Positions 1 to 8,362 of a stretch of 64,000 bases of DNA are shown in pieces. How positions within the stretch are numbered: position 1 is the stretch's first letter; every line of letters begins with the position of its first letter. The stretch spans positions 62,001-126,000 of the forward strand of contig NZ_JACIEI010000008.1 in NCBI RefSeq assembly GCF_014196805.1. The letters are read 5' to 3'. A program made the translations under genes and the position numbers. The notes beneath the pieces are model-generated. The model searched no databases. It was not told the DNA's origin and saw only the letters and a list, made by a program, of their open reading frames with translations. Source of the stretch: Sulfitobacter undariae (lineage in GTDB: Bacteria; Pseudomonadota; Alphaproteobacteria; Rhodobacterales; Rhodobacteraceae).

Positions 1-219
1 ATCCTTGTCGCCCGCCACACGGATCCCGGCTGGATTGCGGTATTTTCCAACGCAAGTGCCATTGTAGTAGAGCGTGGCTCGCTGCTGTCCCACTCTGCCA
101 TTGTGGCGCGTGAGTTGGGGATTCCCTGCGTTGTTGGCCTGAAGGGCGCCACGCAGTGGGTTGAGGATGGGGATGTATTGCACGTGAATGGCGCAACGGG
201 ACTGGTCAAGAAAACATGA
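1..219 (+). CDS. PEP-utilising phosphotransferase, C-terminal part (partial)
   Basis: The window opens inside this gene; only the last 72 codons are visible. They hold the mobile phosphohistidine domain of the PEP synthase / pyruvate phosphate dikinase / enzyme I superfamily. The signature SLLSHSAIVARELGIPCVVG contains the histidine that carries the phosphoryl group, followed by the usual short beta region (DGDVLHVNGATG). The stop overlaps the next start as ATGA, so it is the upstream member of the coupled operon. The nucleotide-binding and PEP-binding parts lie outside the window, so I cannot tell a true PEP synthase from a dedicated phosphotransferase acting on a pathway intermediate; the operon context favours the latter. 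Domain call is firm, exact function open. Confidence 0.85.
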   Translation: MLVARHTDPGWIAVFSNASAIVVERGSLLSHSAIVARELGIPCVVGLKGATQWVEDGDVLHVNGATGLVKKT

Positions 220-1319
220 ATAAAAGCTCAGAAATTGCAACGAAAGCAAAGTTCGACCACATCCGTTATGCGCAATTGTGGGAGGATGCGGATATTTTAT
301 GTGCTGCGCTCCCTCAAGACTCCGGCAAAACGCTGGTCTCGATCTGTTCGGCAGGGGATAATGCCTTGGCGATGTTGACCCTTGATCCCGAACGGGTTGT
401 CGTCGTTGATCTGTCGCCTGCGCAAATTGCCTGCCTGCACCTGCGCATCGGCGCGTACCGCGCGCTCTCACAGCCCGAATTCCTAGAGTTGATGGGGTCT
501 CGCCCCAGCACAAGCCGGGGTGTATTGCTTGACCGGTCCATCGCAGGGTTAGACACGGAAACCCAAGCGTTTTGGCAGGAACGACGTGACGACGTTATTG
601 CCTATGGTGCAGGGGGTGTTGGAAAATTTGAACGCTATTTTCGCATTTTTCGCACAAAACTCCTCCCTCTGGTTCATTCAAAGAAAACCCTTGATGCAAT
701 ATTCGTCTCAAGGCCCAAAGCAGAACGCCAAGAGTTTCTTAACAAACGCTTTAATACATGGCGCTGGCGGCTATTATTAAACGTCTTTTTTTCACGTTTT
801 GTGATGGGGCGCATGGGGCGGGATAAGGCGTTTTTCGAACACGTCGAAGGCTCGGTAGCGCAACATGTCGCACGGCGGATCAAACACGCGGCTGTTGAGT
901 GTGACCCGTCGCAAAATCCTTATCTACATTGGATTTTGAAGGGTACACATGGCGAAGCTGTTCCAATGCCTTGGCGTGTAGAACACTACGCAACGATCCG
1001 CGATAGGCTTGATCGGTTGGATATCCGCCAAGGCGCGCTGGAGGCATTCATTGATGACGGTGATAAGGCCGATGGGTTCAATCTGTCTGATATTTTTGAA
1101 TATATGTCGCCGGATGTTTTCACCAAAGTGTACGGCCAAATCCTGAGTGCTGCAAATCCCCAAGCCCGTCTTGTTTACTGGAACATGATGGCGCCCCGCC
1201 GTGTCCCGCCTGCCTTTGCCGCAAAGGTGACAGGCCTGACCGGAAAAGAAGACCAACTGAAAGCCCAAGACAAAGCATTTTTCTATTCCGACTTTGTGAT
1301 TGAGGAATTTAAGGGGTGA
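216..1319 (+). CDS. DUF3419 / BtaA-like S-adenosylmethionine 3-amino-3-carboxypropyl transferase
   Basis: A 367-residue soluble protein of the DUF3419 (BtaA) family. BtaA moves the 3-amino-3-carboxypropyl group of SAM to diacylglycerol, giving the homoserine head of betaine lipids. Visible family marks are the N-terminal YAQLWEDADIL (18-28), a SAM-binding loop SAGDNAL (45-51) with the acidic strand end VVVVDLSP (61-68), and GRMGRDKAFFEHV in the middle. The start overlaps the upstream stop by 4 nt. A BtaB N-methyltransferase, which would normally complete a betaine lipid, is not in the window. The co-encoded phosphotransferase, lipid-alcohol-kinase-like protein and acyl ligase suggest another acceptor or product. 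Family call strong; substrate inferred. Confidence 0.8.
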   Translation: MNKSSEIATKAKFDHIRYAQLWEDADILCAALPQDSGKTLVSICSAGDNALAMLTLDPERVVVVDLSPAQIACLHLRIGAYRALSQPEFLELMGSRPSTSRGVLLDRSIAGLDTETQAFWQERRDDVIAYGAGGVGKFERYFRIFRTKLLPLVHSKKTLDAIFVSRPKAERQEFLNKRFNTWRWRLLLNVFFSRFVMGRMGRDKAFFEHVEGSVAQHVARRIKHAAVECDPSQNPYLHWILKGTHGEAVPMPWRVEHYATIRDRLDRLDIRQGALEAFIDDGDKADGFNLSDIFEYMSPDVFTKVYGQILSAANPQARLVYWNMMAPRRVPPAFAAKVTGLTGKEDQLKAQDKAFFYSDFVIEEFKG

Positions 1320-2632
1320 GCGAGCTGCTGCAAATCGCCATTGCATTTGCATCCGTTGCAGTCCTGCTTTGCTTGATGGCAGTGGTCAAACGCCTTGCAA
1401 AAACACGGGATATCTCACCTGAAGTACAACGCAAACTCGTTCATATGGGCACCGGGCTTTATGCTTTGACGCTCCCTTGGCTTTTCACAGACAATTGGCC
1501 CGTTTACATGCTAGTCGGGTTGACCCTGATCGTCATGGCAATCCTGCGTTTGCCTGCCTTTTCCAAAGGCGGGATTGGTGAAACCTTGCACGGGGTTGAG
1601 CGTCAATCATACGGCGACCTTCTTTTGGCTCTTGCCGTTGGCACCGTGTTTCTGTTGGCAGAGGGCAACGCCATTCTCTACGTTTTGCCCATTGCAACAT
1701 TAACCCTAGCCGACGCCGCCGCCGCCCTAACGGGAAGCCGTTATGGGCGTAAATTCTTCACTGTAGAAGAGGGGCAAAAGTCGATTGAGGGTTCTACCGC
1801 GTTCTTCATGATCACATTGATGATTTCGATGGTGTGTCTGCTGCTTTTGTCTGACGTGTCCCGCCCCAACGTCATTTTGTTGGCGGTGATGGTTGCAGCC
1901 TTCGGCACGCTTGTCGAAGCAGACAGTTGGCGTGGGTTTGACAACTTCTTTCTACCCACGGGCCTGATGATCTTTCTTGAAAGCCATATGGACAGCCCTT
2001 GGCAAAGCCTTGTTCTTTTGATGGGGGTGTTTCTGGTTGCGCTTGTCGTATTCTTGCGCGTCGCCCCCCGATTGGGGATCACTGGACACGCAGCCCGCGT
2101 GTATACAATTGCGACCTTCTTGTTGATCACCGTTACCGCACCGCAGAATACAATTTTGCCTTTGCTGGCGTTTGTCATTCACGCCTTCGCGCATCGCCTT
2201 AGCCCGTGCAAAGCGGCTTATCCCGCACTTGATATTGTGGCGGCTGTTGCGCTTGCCAGCTTTGGGTGGCTGGCCATAGGGCTGATCACAGGGATGAATG
2301 CGCTGATGTATTATGGCCTTATGTCCGCAGGCCTTTGTGTGGGCTTAATTGCCGTCTCTTTGGGCGCGTTTTCAATCTGGGTACGTGTTGGGGCCACACT
2401 GGTCGTGGGTGTTGGGCTGTTTGGTCTTTATGGCTTCCTGATGCGTTATAATCCGGCTTCGATACAATGGCCGGGCGATATGAAATTTGCTGGCGCGATA
2501 ACAATCGGAATGATGGTTGTTATCGGGTCATTCAGGCCGTCGTTGTTTGATACTCGCCGTGCTGCAAAGCTTACGTTTCTTGCAGTGATCGTTCCGGGGC
2601 TTGGGTATGGTATAAAGGTGATAGGCGCGTGA
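1316..2632 (+). CDS. Phytol/dolichol kinase-like integral membrane protein
   Basis: A 438-residue polytopic membrane protein starting with GTG inside the upstream stop (GTGA). The N-terminal half matches the CTP-dependent lipid-alcohol kinase / CDP-diglyceride synthase-like group (phytol kinase VTE5, dolichol kinase): RKLVHMGTGLYA at 39-50 and the cytosolic motif from A132-D133 through GSRYGRK (140-146) to E151, K155 and EGS (158-160). These are the positions that bind CTP and metal in that family. From about residue 230 come roughly six further hydrophobic segments with no recognised motif, longer than simple phytol kinases. The likely role is phosphorylation or nucleotidyl activation of a lipid alcohol at the inner membrane. 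Substrate unknown. Confidence 0.7.
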   Translation: MSELLQIAIAFASVAVLLCLMAVVKRLAKTRDISPEVQRKLVHMGTGLYALTLPWLFTDNWPVYMLVGLTLIVMAILRLPAFSKGGIGETLHGVERQSYGDLLLALAVGTVFLLAEGNAILYVLPIATLTLADAAAALTGSRYGRKFFTVEEGQKSIEGSTAFFMITLMISMVCLLLLSDVSRPNVILLAVMVAAFGTLVEADSWRGFDNFFLPTGLMIFLESHMDSPWQSLVLLMGVFLVALVVFLRVAPRLGITGHAARVYTIATFLLITVTAPQNTILPLLAFVIHAFAHRLSPCKAAYPALDIVAAVALASFGWLAIGLITGMNALMYYGLMSAGLCVGLIAVSLGAFSIWVRVGATLVVGVGLFGLYGFLMRYNPASIQWPGDMKFAGAITIGMMVVIGSFRPSLFDTRRAAKLTFLAVIVPGLGYGIKVIGA

Positions 2633-3471
2633 CAACTGAGACACTTAAGACCGACGACGGGCAGCTGACCATTTGGTTTGATGGCCCTGTATGGGACGGA
2701 CATTCAAAGGTAGCGACCGTCGGCAAATGCAAATTTGCGTCGGCAGGGGCTGGCACGCGGCTTTTGCAAGATGCAGCAACTCTTGCCCATTCCGAAGGCG
2801 CGACTGCGTTGATTGGCCCGATGGAAGGCGATACGTGGCACGCTTACCGCCTTATTTCTGATCGCGGCGAACGGGCGGCATTCTTGATGGAGCCAAGCAG
2901 TGCCGACCACGACGAAGCCGCGTTTAAGGCTGCTGGTTTTGAGGTTGTATCGTCGTATTTCTCTGCCTCAGCGCCTCTATCTGAATTGCCCGGCCCCAAG
3001 CCTGATGACACGGAGGTTTTCACCGTTGAGGCATGGGATGGAACAGATCCAGATAAACTTTTCACGCAAGTCTATGAGTTGTCTTGCGCCGCTTTCGCAG
3101 ACAACCCGTTTTATAAACACATAGACCTTGCGGATTTTCTCGCGATGTATCGCCCTGTTGTGCCGTTGCTAAAGCAAGACCTAATCCTTTTTGCCCGCGA
3201 TAGGACGGGTGCTTTGGTGGGGTTCTTGTTCGGAATTCCAAATTATGCCGAAGGCCCTGCGCCTAAATCTGTGATCCTCAAAACCTACGCTTCCTCACAA
3301 AAAGGGGCAGGCCACTGGTTGTCTTATCAGTTCTACGTCAACGCCAAAGCGTTAGGGTTCGACACAGTTATTCACGCGCTGATGCATGACGACAACCTGT
3401 CGGCCGTCAGGTCTGGGCTGAATGGTGCAGATGTTTTTCGCCGTTACGCGTTGATGGGCCGCAACTTGTGA
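2629..3471 (+). CDS. GNAT-like N-acyltransferase family protein
   Basis: A 280-residue soluble protein with a GTG start overlapping the previous stop by 4 nt. The first 120 residues contain GKCKFAS and ALIGPMEGDTWHAYRLIS, a segment I know from uncharacterised GNAT-fold proteins that recur beside lipid and AMP-ligase genes. The second half (about 140-280) looks like a second acyltransferase-type lobe (DRTGALVGFLFGIPNYAEG, then KGAGHWLSYQF). A double-GNAT architecture is therefore likely, but the acetyl-CoA pyrophosphate loop is not clear to the eye. It is locked between the membrane kinase-like gene and the AMP ligase, so it probably transfers or accepts an acyl or aminoacyl group in the same pathway. 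Family call moderate, function unknown. Confidence 0.6.
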   Translation: MTTETLKTDDGQLTIWFDGPVWDGHSKVATVGKCKFASAGAGTRLLQDAATLAHSEGATALIGPMEGDTWHAYRLISDRGERAAFLMEPSSADHDEAAFKAAGFEVVSSYFSASAPLSELPGPKPDDTEVFTVEAWDGTDPDKLFTQVYELSCAAFADNPFYKHIDLADFLAMYRPVVPLLKQDLILFARDRTGALVGFLFGIPNYAEGPAPKSVILKTYASSQKGAGHWLSYQFYVNAKALGFDTVIHALMHDDNLSAVRSGLNGADVFRRYALMGRNL

Positions 3472-4862
3472 CGACCCTTACTGCCGCATTCGCACAGGCC
3501 GCAGTTGATTATCGCGACAGGATCGCGCTTATCGATGGTAACGGTTCAGCTTACCGGTTTTCTAAAGTGCAGGAATTGGCCGATGCGTATGCGGTGGGCT
3601 GGCATGCCAAAGGTGTACGCGCAGGGGACCGCGTTTTAATTGCGATGGGCATTGGTGTGGAACTATACGCATCACTTGCAGCGCTTTGGTCTTTGGGGGC
3701 GACGGTGGTTTTGCCGGAACCTGCAATGGGGCTGGCTGGCCTCAAGACGGCAATCGAAACCACGCAGCCCAAGTTCTTTTGTGCAACTGGCCCCTATGTT
3801 TGGATCAAGCTGCTGCTTCCGCGCCTTTGGCGTGCAAAACTTCTGACGCCAAAACAACGACGCAATTCTCCCCCTTTATGCGCGGTCACAGACCCTGACA
3901 GTGTTGCTCTGATCTCTTTCACCTCTGGCACCACAGGAGCGCCCAAGGCAATCCCGCGTACTCATGCGTTTCTGATGGCGCAATGGAAGGCGGTCGCACC
4001 CTTGCTGCACAGCGAAGTCGATGAAATCGACCTTGTGACCTTTCCCGTATTTGTTCTGATCAATTTGGCCGAAGGGCGTACCTCCGTGCTGCCCAACTGG
4101 AAAATGTCCAAACTGGCGGACCTTGACCCGGGATCGCTCGTCGCTTGGATCACTGCCAATAATTGTACCCGTGCCTTATTGCCCCCCTCGCTTTGCGAAA
4201 AGCTGGTCGCGGCCGAAGATACTGGATCACTCGGTCACATCTTCACGGGCGGTGGGCCCGTGTTCCCTGATGTTGTCCAAAACCTGCAACGCATCACGCA
4301 AAATCTTAAAATTACCACTGTTTACGGTTCGACCGAGGCTGAGCCGATCGCACATGCGAACAAGGTCGAGCAAGGTCATGGCCTGTTTGTCGGACGACCT
4401 GTGGATGCTGTGCGCCTACGGATTGTTGACATGGAAATTCAAGTGTCGGGTGATCATGTGAATACTGGTTACCTTGACCCCGCGCGTGATGTGGAAACCA
4501 AGGTCTATGAAGGCAACATGATTTGGCATCGCACAGGGGATGCAGGGCATCTCGACGATCAAGGGCAGCTTTGGCTACTTGGCCGCGTCGGCGATCAGGT
4601 GGTGACAGACAAAGGTGTGCAATTTCCCTTCGCTATTGAGATCACAGCGCGGAAGTGGAAAGGCGTAGGGCGGGTTGCCATGGTAGAGCGTAGTCAGGGG
4701 CCCGTATTGGTTGTTGAGGGCAACGTTGCTCACATTGGCACATGGCGTAAACGCGCAGCAGCTTTTGGCATTACAGATGTACGGCACATTTCGAAAATTC
4801 CGCTTGATAAGCGCCATAGCTCTAAGGTGGATAAAAATACCCTACATGCTTTATTGGCTTAA
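3468..4862 (+). CDS. AMP-dependent acyl ligase, OleC-like
   Basis: A 464-residue adenylate-forming enzyme, last gene of the coupled operon (GTG start, 4-nt overlap). Visible motifs are the P-loop SFTSGTTGAPK (150-160), the adenine-contacting YGSTEAEP (286-293) and WHRTGDAGHLDDQGQLWLLGR. It is shorter than typical acyl-CoA ligases (500-570 aa). Its spacing and phrases such as LPEPAMGL, the HIFTGGGPVFPDV segment and the STEAEP core resemble OleC beta-lactone synthetases of the olefin pathway. OleA, OleB and OleD are not in the window, so classical olefin synthesis is not implied. It may form an acyl-adenylate or close a lactone on a lipid intermediate made by the preceding genes. Superfamily certain, OleC-likeness a judgement by eye. 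Confidence 0.75.
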   Translation: MTTLTAAFAQAAVDYRDRIALIDGNGSAYRFSKVQELADAYAVGWHAKGVRAGDRVLIAMGIGVELYASLAALWSLGATVVLPEPAMGLAGLKTAIETTQPKFFCATGPYVWIKLLLPRLWRAKLLTPKQRRNSPPLCAVTDPDSVALISFTSGTTGAPKAIPRTHAFLMAQWKAVAPLLHSEVDEIDLVTFPVFVLINLAEGRTSVLPNWKMSKLADLDPGSLVAWITANNCTRALLPPSLCEKLVAAEDTGSLGHIFTGGGPVFPDVVQNLQRITQNLKITTVYGSTEAEPIAHANKVEQGHGLFVGRPVDAVRLRIVDMEIQVSGDHVNTGYLDPARDVETKVYEGNMIWHRTGDAGHLDDQGQLWLLGRVGDQVVTDKGVQFPFAIEITARKWKGVGRVAMVERSQGPVLVVEGNVAHIGTWRKRAAAFGITDVRHISKIPLDKRHSSKVDKNTLHALLA

Positions 4863-4930
4863 GTATTTGGCCATCTGATTAATGGGCGGGGTATGGTTGC
4901 CGCTATGACAGATCCCAGCAAGTGTTCCTG

Positions 4931-6505
4931 TCAGCTTTGGCATTGGCTCCAGTCCAGCCCAAATTTGTCGAGGTACTTGCGCAACCTGTCAGCGTCGTTA
5001 CGGCTGGTTTTACTTGCTCGGGAAGCTGCGAACAGGCGGCGGCCTGCGGCGCTGAGGCTGGGGGTGGTCTGGCAAACGCGGATCACAGCGGCCAGTTGCA
5101 CGCGGTCGAATTCATCGATTTGGTGCGCTAAGTCACCCAGATGGGCGGTCAAAAGCTGCATGTCGGGATCGGCATTGGCGTCGTGCCATGTGGATTCTAG
5201 TGTTTTCAATTCGTCTTGTACGGCTGCGAGTGTGATGCGCCCGCGTGGGGCGAGGGTGCACATCCGTTGGATCGACGCACCTAGATCGCGAAAATTTCCG
5301 GGCCAACGTGTGCCGGGATCGGTGGCGAACTTTTGGTAAGCCGTAAATGCATCCGTGTTAAAGCTGACGCTGTTGCCCATCAATTTTTCGACCCGCGCCA
5401 ATTCATATTCAATGTTTGGGGCGATATCCTCGGGGCGGTCGCGCAAGGCGGGCAGGGTGAAGGTCCAGAGGTTGAGCCGCGCAAAAAGATCAGCACGGAA
5501 TTTCCCCTGCGCGACTAATCCAGCCAAAGCTCGCCCTGCTCCTGCAATCAGATGAAAGCGGCTGGTCACTTCGTAATCCGCCCCTAGCGGCAGATACTTT
5601 CCGGTTTCGACGGCATGCAAAATCATTGCTTGTTCATCCAGTCCAAGCTCGTCGATCTCGTCTAGGAACAGAACGCCGCCATCGGCCTCTTGTAGCAGGC
5701 CGCGTCGATCAGCACCTGCGCCGGGGATGGCTTGGCGGCGGTGTCCGAACAGGGTGGACATCGCACGCTCACCTTTCAGGGTCGAACAGTTCACATGCAC
5801 CATACGGCCTTTGATGCGGCGGCGCTGGAGCTTCAACTCATACAGTCGTGTGGCAAGATCAGATTTCCCCGTGCCCGTCGGCCCCATCAACAATAGCGGC
5901 GCATCCGAATTTGAAGTGACCAGCTCCATGCGGTCAATCATCGCATTAAACACCGCGTTGCGTGTGTTTATTCCGCCTTTAAGCAGCGTGTTGTATTCTT
6001 TGTGAACCAGATCAAAGCGCTGTTGCAGTGCATTGTATTTGGACAAATCCAAATCGACGATCTGCAACGTTCCTGTGCCTTCATCCTCACCACGTGGCGG
6101 GCCGGTCTGGATCAACTTCCCTGGGATATGCCGCGCTTCGGTGAGTAGAAACCAGCAGATTTGCGCGACATGTGTGCCAGTCGTCAGGTGGACGTGATAT
6201 TCTTCTCGCTCTTCATCAAAGCCATAACCTTGGGCGAAATCATACATTGCGCCGTACATTTCTTCAAAATCCCACGGGTCCGCAATGTCGATTTGGTGCA
6301 GGACGACTTCAGTGTCTGGATTGCCCCGCTCGACCTCTCTGGCGACCCGCTCTGCCAGATGGGTCCAGTTGCTCGCATGGATGAGCTCCAGCCGCTCGAT
6401 CGGGAAATCAGGATGCTGCGCGATCTGAACGGAAGGGCGCCAGCGGCGCCGTTTGCCTGAATCCAGATTCGTTCCGAGGAAGCCTATGACGATGTTCTTT
6501 TTCAT
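4931..6505 (-). CDS. rtcR: RtcR-type regulator of RNA repair (CARF plus AAA+ domains)
   Basis: A 524-residue RtcR protein, divergent from the RNA-repair genes it presumably controls. Residues 1-180 form the CARF-like sensor domain (opening KKNIVIGFLGTNLDSG; HVHLTTGTHVAQ near 104-115), which in RtcR senses cyclic-phosphate RNA ends. The AAA+ domain has Walker A GPTGTGK (208-214) and Walker B VLFLDEID (278-285). Residues 440-524 carry a Fis-like helix-turn-helix. Oddity: the sigma54-contact loop, normally GAFTGA, reads QAIPGA at 258-263, so the key Thr is Pro. I also found no -24/-12 promoter in front of the target gene. This copy may activate without sigma54 or be altered. Family call strong. 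Confidence 0.92.
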   Translation of the reverse strand: MKKNIVIGFLGTNLDSGKRRRWRPSVQIAQHPDFPIERLELIHASNWTHLAERVAREVERGNPDTEVVLHQIDIADPWDFEEMYGAMYDFAQGYGFDEEREEYHVHLTTGTHVAQICWFLLTEARHIPGKLIQTGPPRGEDEGTGTLQIVDLDLSKYNALQQRFDLVHKEYNTLLKGGINTRNAVFNAMIDRMELVTSNSDAPLLLMGPTGTGKSDLATRLYELKLQRRRIKGRMVHVNCSTLKGERAMSTLFGHRRQAIPGAGADRRGLLQEADGGVLFLDEIDELGLDEQAMILHAVETGKYLPLGADYEVTSRFHLIAGAGRALAGLVAQGKFRADLFARLNLWTFTLPALRDRPEDIAPNIEYELARVEKLMGNSVSFNTDAFTAYQKFATDPGTRWPGNFRDLGASIQRMCTLAPRGRITLAAVQDELKTLESTWHDANADPDMQLLTAHLGDLAHQIDEFDRVQLAAVIRVCQTTPSLSAAGRRLFAASRASKTSRNDADRLRKYLDKFGLDWSQCQS

Positions 6506-6573
6506 AGGTGTATTATTTTGTATAACATCCGATAAATCAAGATAGTATTTTTGTAAGCAATTTTGAAGATTCC

Positions 6574-6592
6574 GTAATTAACAAGTGATTAC
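6574..6592. promoter_or_regulatory. Inverted repeat in the rtcR / TROVE intergenic region
   Basis: GTAAT (6574-6578) and ATTAC (6588-6592) form an inverted repeat with a 9-nt spacer midway between the two divergent genes. It is the only symmetric element I noticed there, so it is a candidate RtcR upstream activating site. The region is AT-rich and no GG-N10-GC sigma54 promoter was found by eye. Weak evidence: the arms are short and AT-rich. Confidence 0.25.
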
Positions 6593-6702
6593 AGTAGCTT
6601 GAGGAATTCATTATTTTTCTTCGCACCTGAACCAAAATGGAGGAAAACAAACCAACGAAACAAGACGCCTCACGGCAAGCCAACCACGGAAGGACTGGGA
6701 AA

Positions 6703-8259
6703 ATGGCGAATAAATCATTGTTTGCATCGATCAAAGGTCGGTTCATGCCAGTACCCGATACTACCAACTTTGCTGGGGCGACTGCTTATAGCTATTTGGA
6801 TACCCATGCTTTGGCACAGGTCGCGATGACAGGTACGTTTGGTGCCACCTTCTATCAAGACCCAATGCAGGAACTAACTCGCGTGTTGGATTTGGCCAAT
6901 AAAGTAGACCCTTTGGTGCTGGCCAAGACAGCAGTTTATGTACGTGAAAATGGACATATGAAGGATATGCCAGCCTTCTTGCTGGCGGTTCTAGCGGGGC
7001 GTGATCCGGTGTTGTTCCAGCGTGCCTTTGGGCGTGTCGTGGACAACGGCAAGATGCTGCGCACCTTTGTGCAGATCATGCGGTCGGGGCAGACTGGGCG
7101 CAAATCGCTTGGCTCTGCGCCAAAGCGGATGGTGGCAAACTGGTTGAACACGGCTTCGGATTGGGCGCTGCTGCAGGCAAATGTCGGTAGTAACCCGTCT
7201 TTGGCCGATGTCATCAAGATGGTGCATCCCAAGCCCGAGACAGCGGCGCGTGCGACTTTGTTCGCGTGGATCATCGGGCGGCCATGTGATGTGGCGCTGT
7301 TGCCGACGCAGGTACAGGACTTCATTGCGTTCAAGAACAGTGGTAAGGGCACATTGCCTGACATGCCGTTCCAGATGCTGACGCAGCTACCGTTGACCAC
7401 AAAGCAGTGGTCGACGATCGCCGAAAACGCATCGTGGCATATGACGCGGATGAACCTGAACACATTCCTGCGCCACGGCGTACTGGACAACGCAAAGATG
7501 TGCGCCTATGTGGCCGCAGTTCTGCGTGATCCGGCGCGTATCGCCAAAGCGAGGGTGTTTCCATATCAGTTGATGACGGCCTATCAGGCCTTGTCACCAG
7601 AGATGCCGGAACCCATCCGCGCCGCGATGCATGACGCGATGGAGCTGTCGGTACGCAATGTGCCGCGCCTGTCGGGGCAAGTTGTGGTGTGCCCAGATAT
7701 ATCGGCTTCGATGTCCGGTGCTGTGACGGGGTTCCGCAAAGGCGCCACGACGGCGACGCGGTTTGTCGATGTGGCAGGGCTTGTTTCGGCTGCTCTGTTG
7801 CGGGGCAACCCTTCTGTCACCGTGTTGCCCTTTGAGGTAAAGGTCCGCGAAATGCGGCTGGAGCCACGCGACACGATCCTGACCAACGCGGCGCGTTTGG
7901 CAGAGCAGTGGGGCGGCGGTACAAACTGCACCGCGCCGCTGGAATGGTTGCTGGCCAAGGGGCGTGCCCCTGATCTGGTGATCATGGTTTCGGATAACCA
8001 ATCTTGGGCGCATGCTCAGGGTGGTACAATGGGGACGGCGATGATGCGGGCGTGGGAAAAGCTGAAAAAGCGTAACCCACGAGCCAAGCTGGTTTGCATC
8101 GACATCGCCCCTTACGGGACGACACAGGCCAAGGAACGTGACGATGTGCTGAACATCGGCGGGTTCTCTGACACGGTCTTCGACCAAATCGCAGCCTTCG
8201 CGGCAGGCGAGATGGGTGCGGACCACTGGGTCGGCCAGATCGCGGCAGTAGACGTTTAA
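6703..8259 (+). CDS. rsr: Ro60/Rsr TROVE-domain RNA-binding protein
   Basis: A bacterial orthologue of the Ro60 autoantigen. I prefer the ATG at 6703 (518 aa, MANKSLFASIKGRF) because GGAAGGA lies 8 nt upstream; the in-frame ATG at 6637 has no ribosome binding site. The TROVE region (about 10-310) is the helical-repeat ring that binds misfolded RNA and Y RNA (YSYLDTHALAQVAMTGTFGATFYQ near the start, then the PAFLLAVLAGRD repeat). The C-terminal von Willebrand A domain has a MIDAS motif DISAS at 332-336 and VSDNQSW further on. Ro proteins act in RNA quality control and tether nucleases through Y RNA. Y-RNA-like structures lie immediately downstream. Strong call. Confidence 0.95.
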   Translation: MANKSLFASIKGRFMPVPDTTNFAGATAYSYLDTHALAQVAMTGTFGATFYQDPMQELTRVLDLANKVDPLVLAKTAVYVRENGHMKDMPAFLLAVLAGRDPVLFQRAFGRVVDNGKMLRTFVQIMRSGQTGRKSLGSAPKRMVANWLNTASDWALLQANVGSNPSLADVIKMVHPKPETAARATLFAWIIGRPCDVALLPTQVQDFIAFKNSGKGTLPDMPFQMLTQLPLTTKQWSTIAENASWHMTRMNLNTFLRHGVLDNAKMCAYVAAVLRDPARIAKARVFPYQLMTAYQALSPEMPEPIRAAMHDAMELSVRNVPRLSGQVVVCPDISASMSGAVTGFRKGATTATRFVDVAGLVSAALLRGNPSVTVLPFEVKVREMRLEPRDTILTNAARLAEQWGGGTNCTAPLEWLLAKGRAPDLVIMVSDNQSWAHAQGGTMGTAMMRAWEKLKKRNPRAKLVCIDIAPYGTTQAKERDDVLNIGGFSDTVFDQIAAFAAGEMGADHWVGQIAAVDV

Positions 8260-8264
8260 ACTAT

Positions 8265-8339
8265 GGGGTCAGGCGGAATGCTTGTGGGAGTACATCTGTA
8301 TTATGTAACCCTCTCAAAAAAACCTCGTCCGCCTGACCT
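8265..8339 (+). ncRNA. Minimal Y-RNA-like structure (Y0) between rsr and the phosphoesterase
   Basis: The 75-nt spacer folds into one long hairpin. The terminal helix is 8267-8277 with 8328-8338, 11 perfect base pairs. An internal loop (ATGCTTG against a run of A followed by CCTCG) separates it from a second helix, 8285-8290 with 8311-8316. The apex is a small hairpin, TACAT (8291-8295) with ATGTA (8303-8307). The 5' arm GGCGGAATGC...TGTGGGAGTACAT matches the arms of the three downstream structures, but there is no tRNA-like module. It may be a stripped Y RNA or a processed operon element. Sharing of the arm pattern with the other three is what supports the call. Confidence 0.7.
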
Positions 8340-8362
8340 GATTAAATTTGAGAATTGGATAA

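Noticed and set aside
6637..6702. Longer start for the TROVE protein
   Set aside because: The extra 22 codons (MEENKPTKQDASRQANHGRT...) lack a ribosome binding site, while ATG 6703 has GGAAGGA at good spacing and matches the usual family start.
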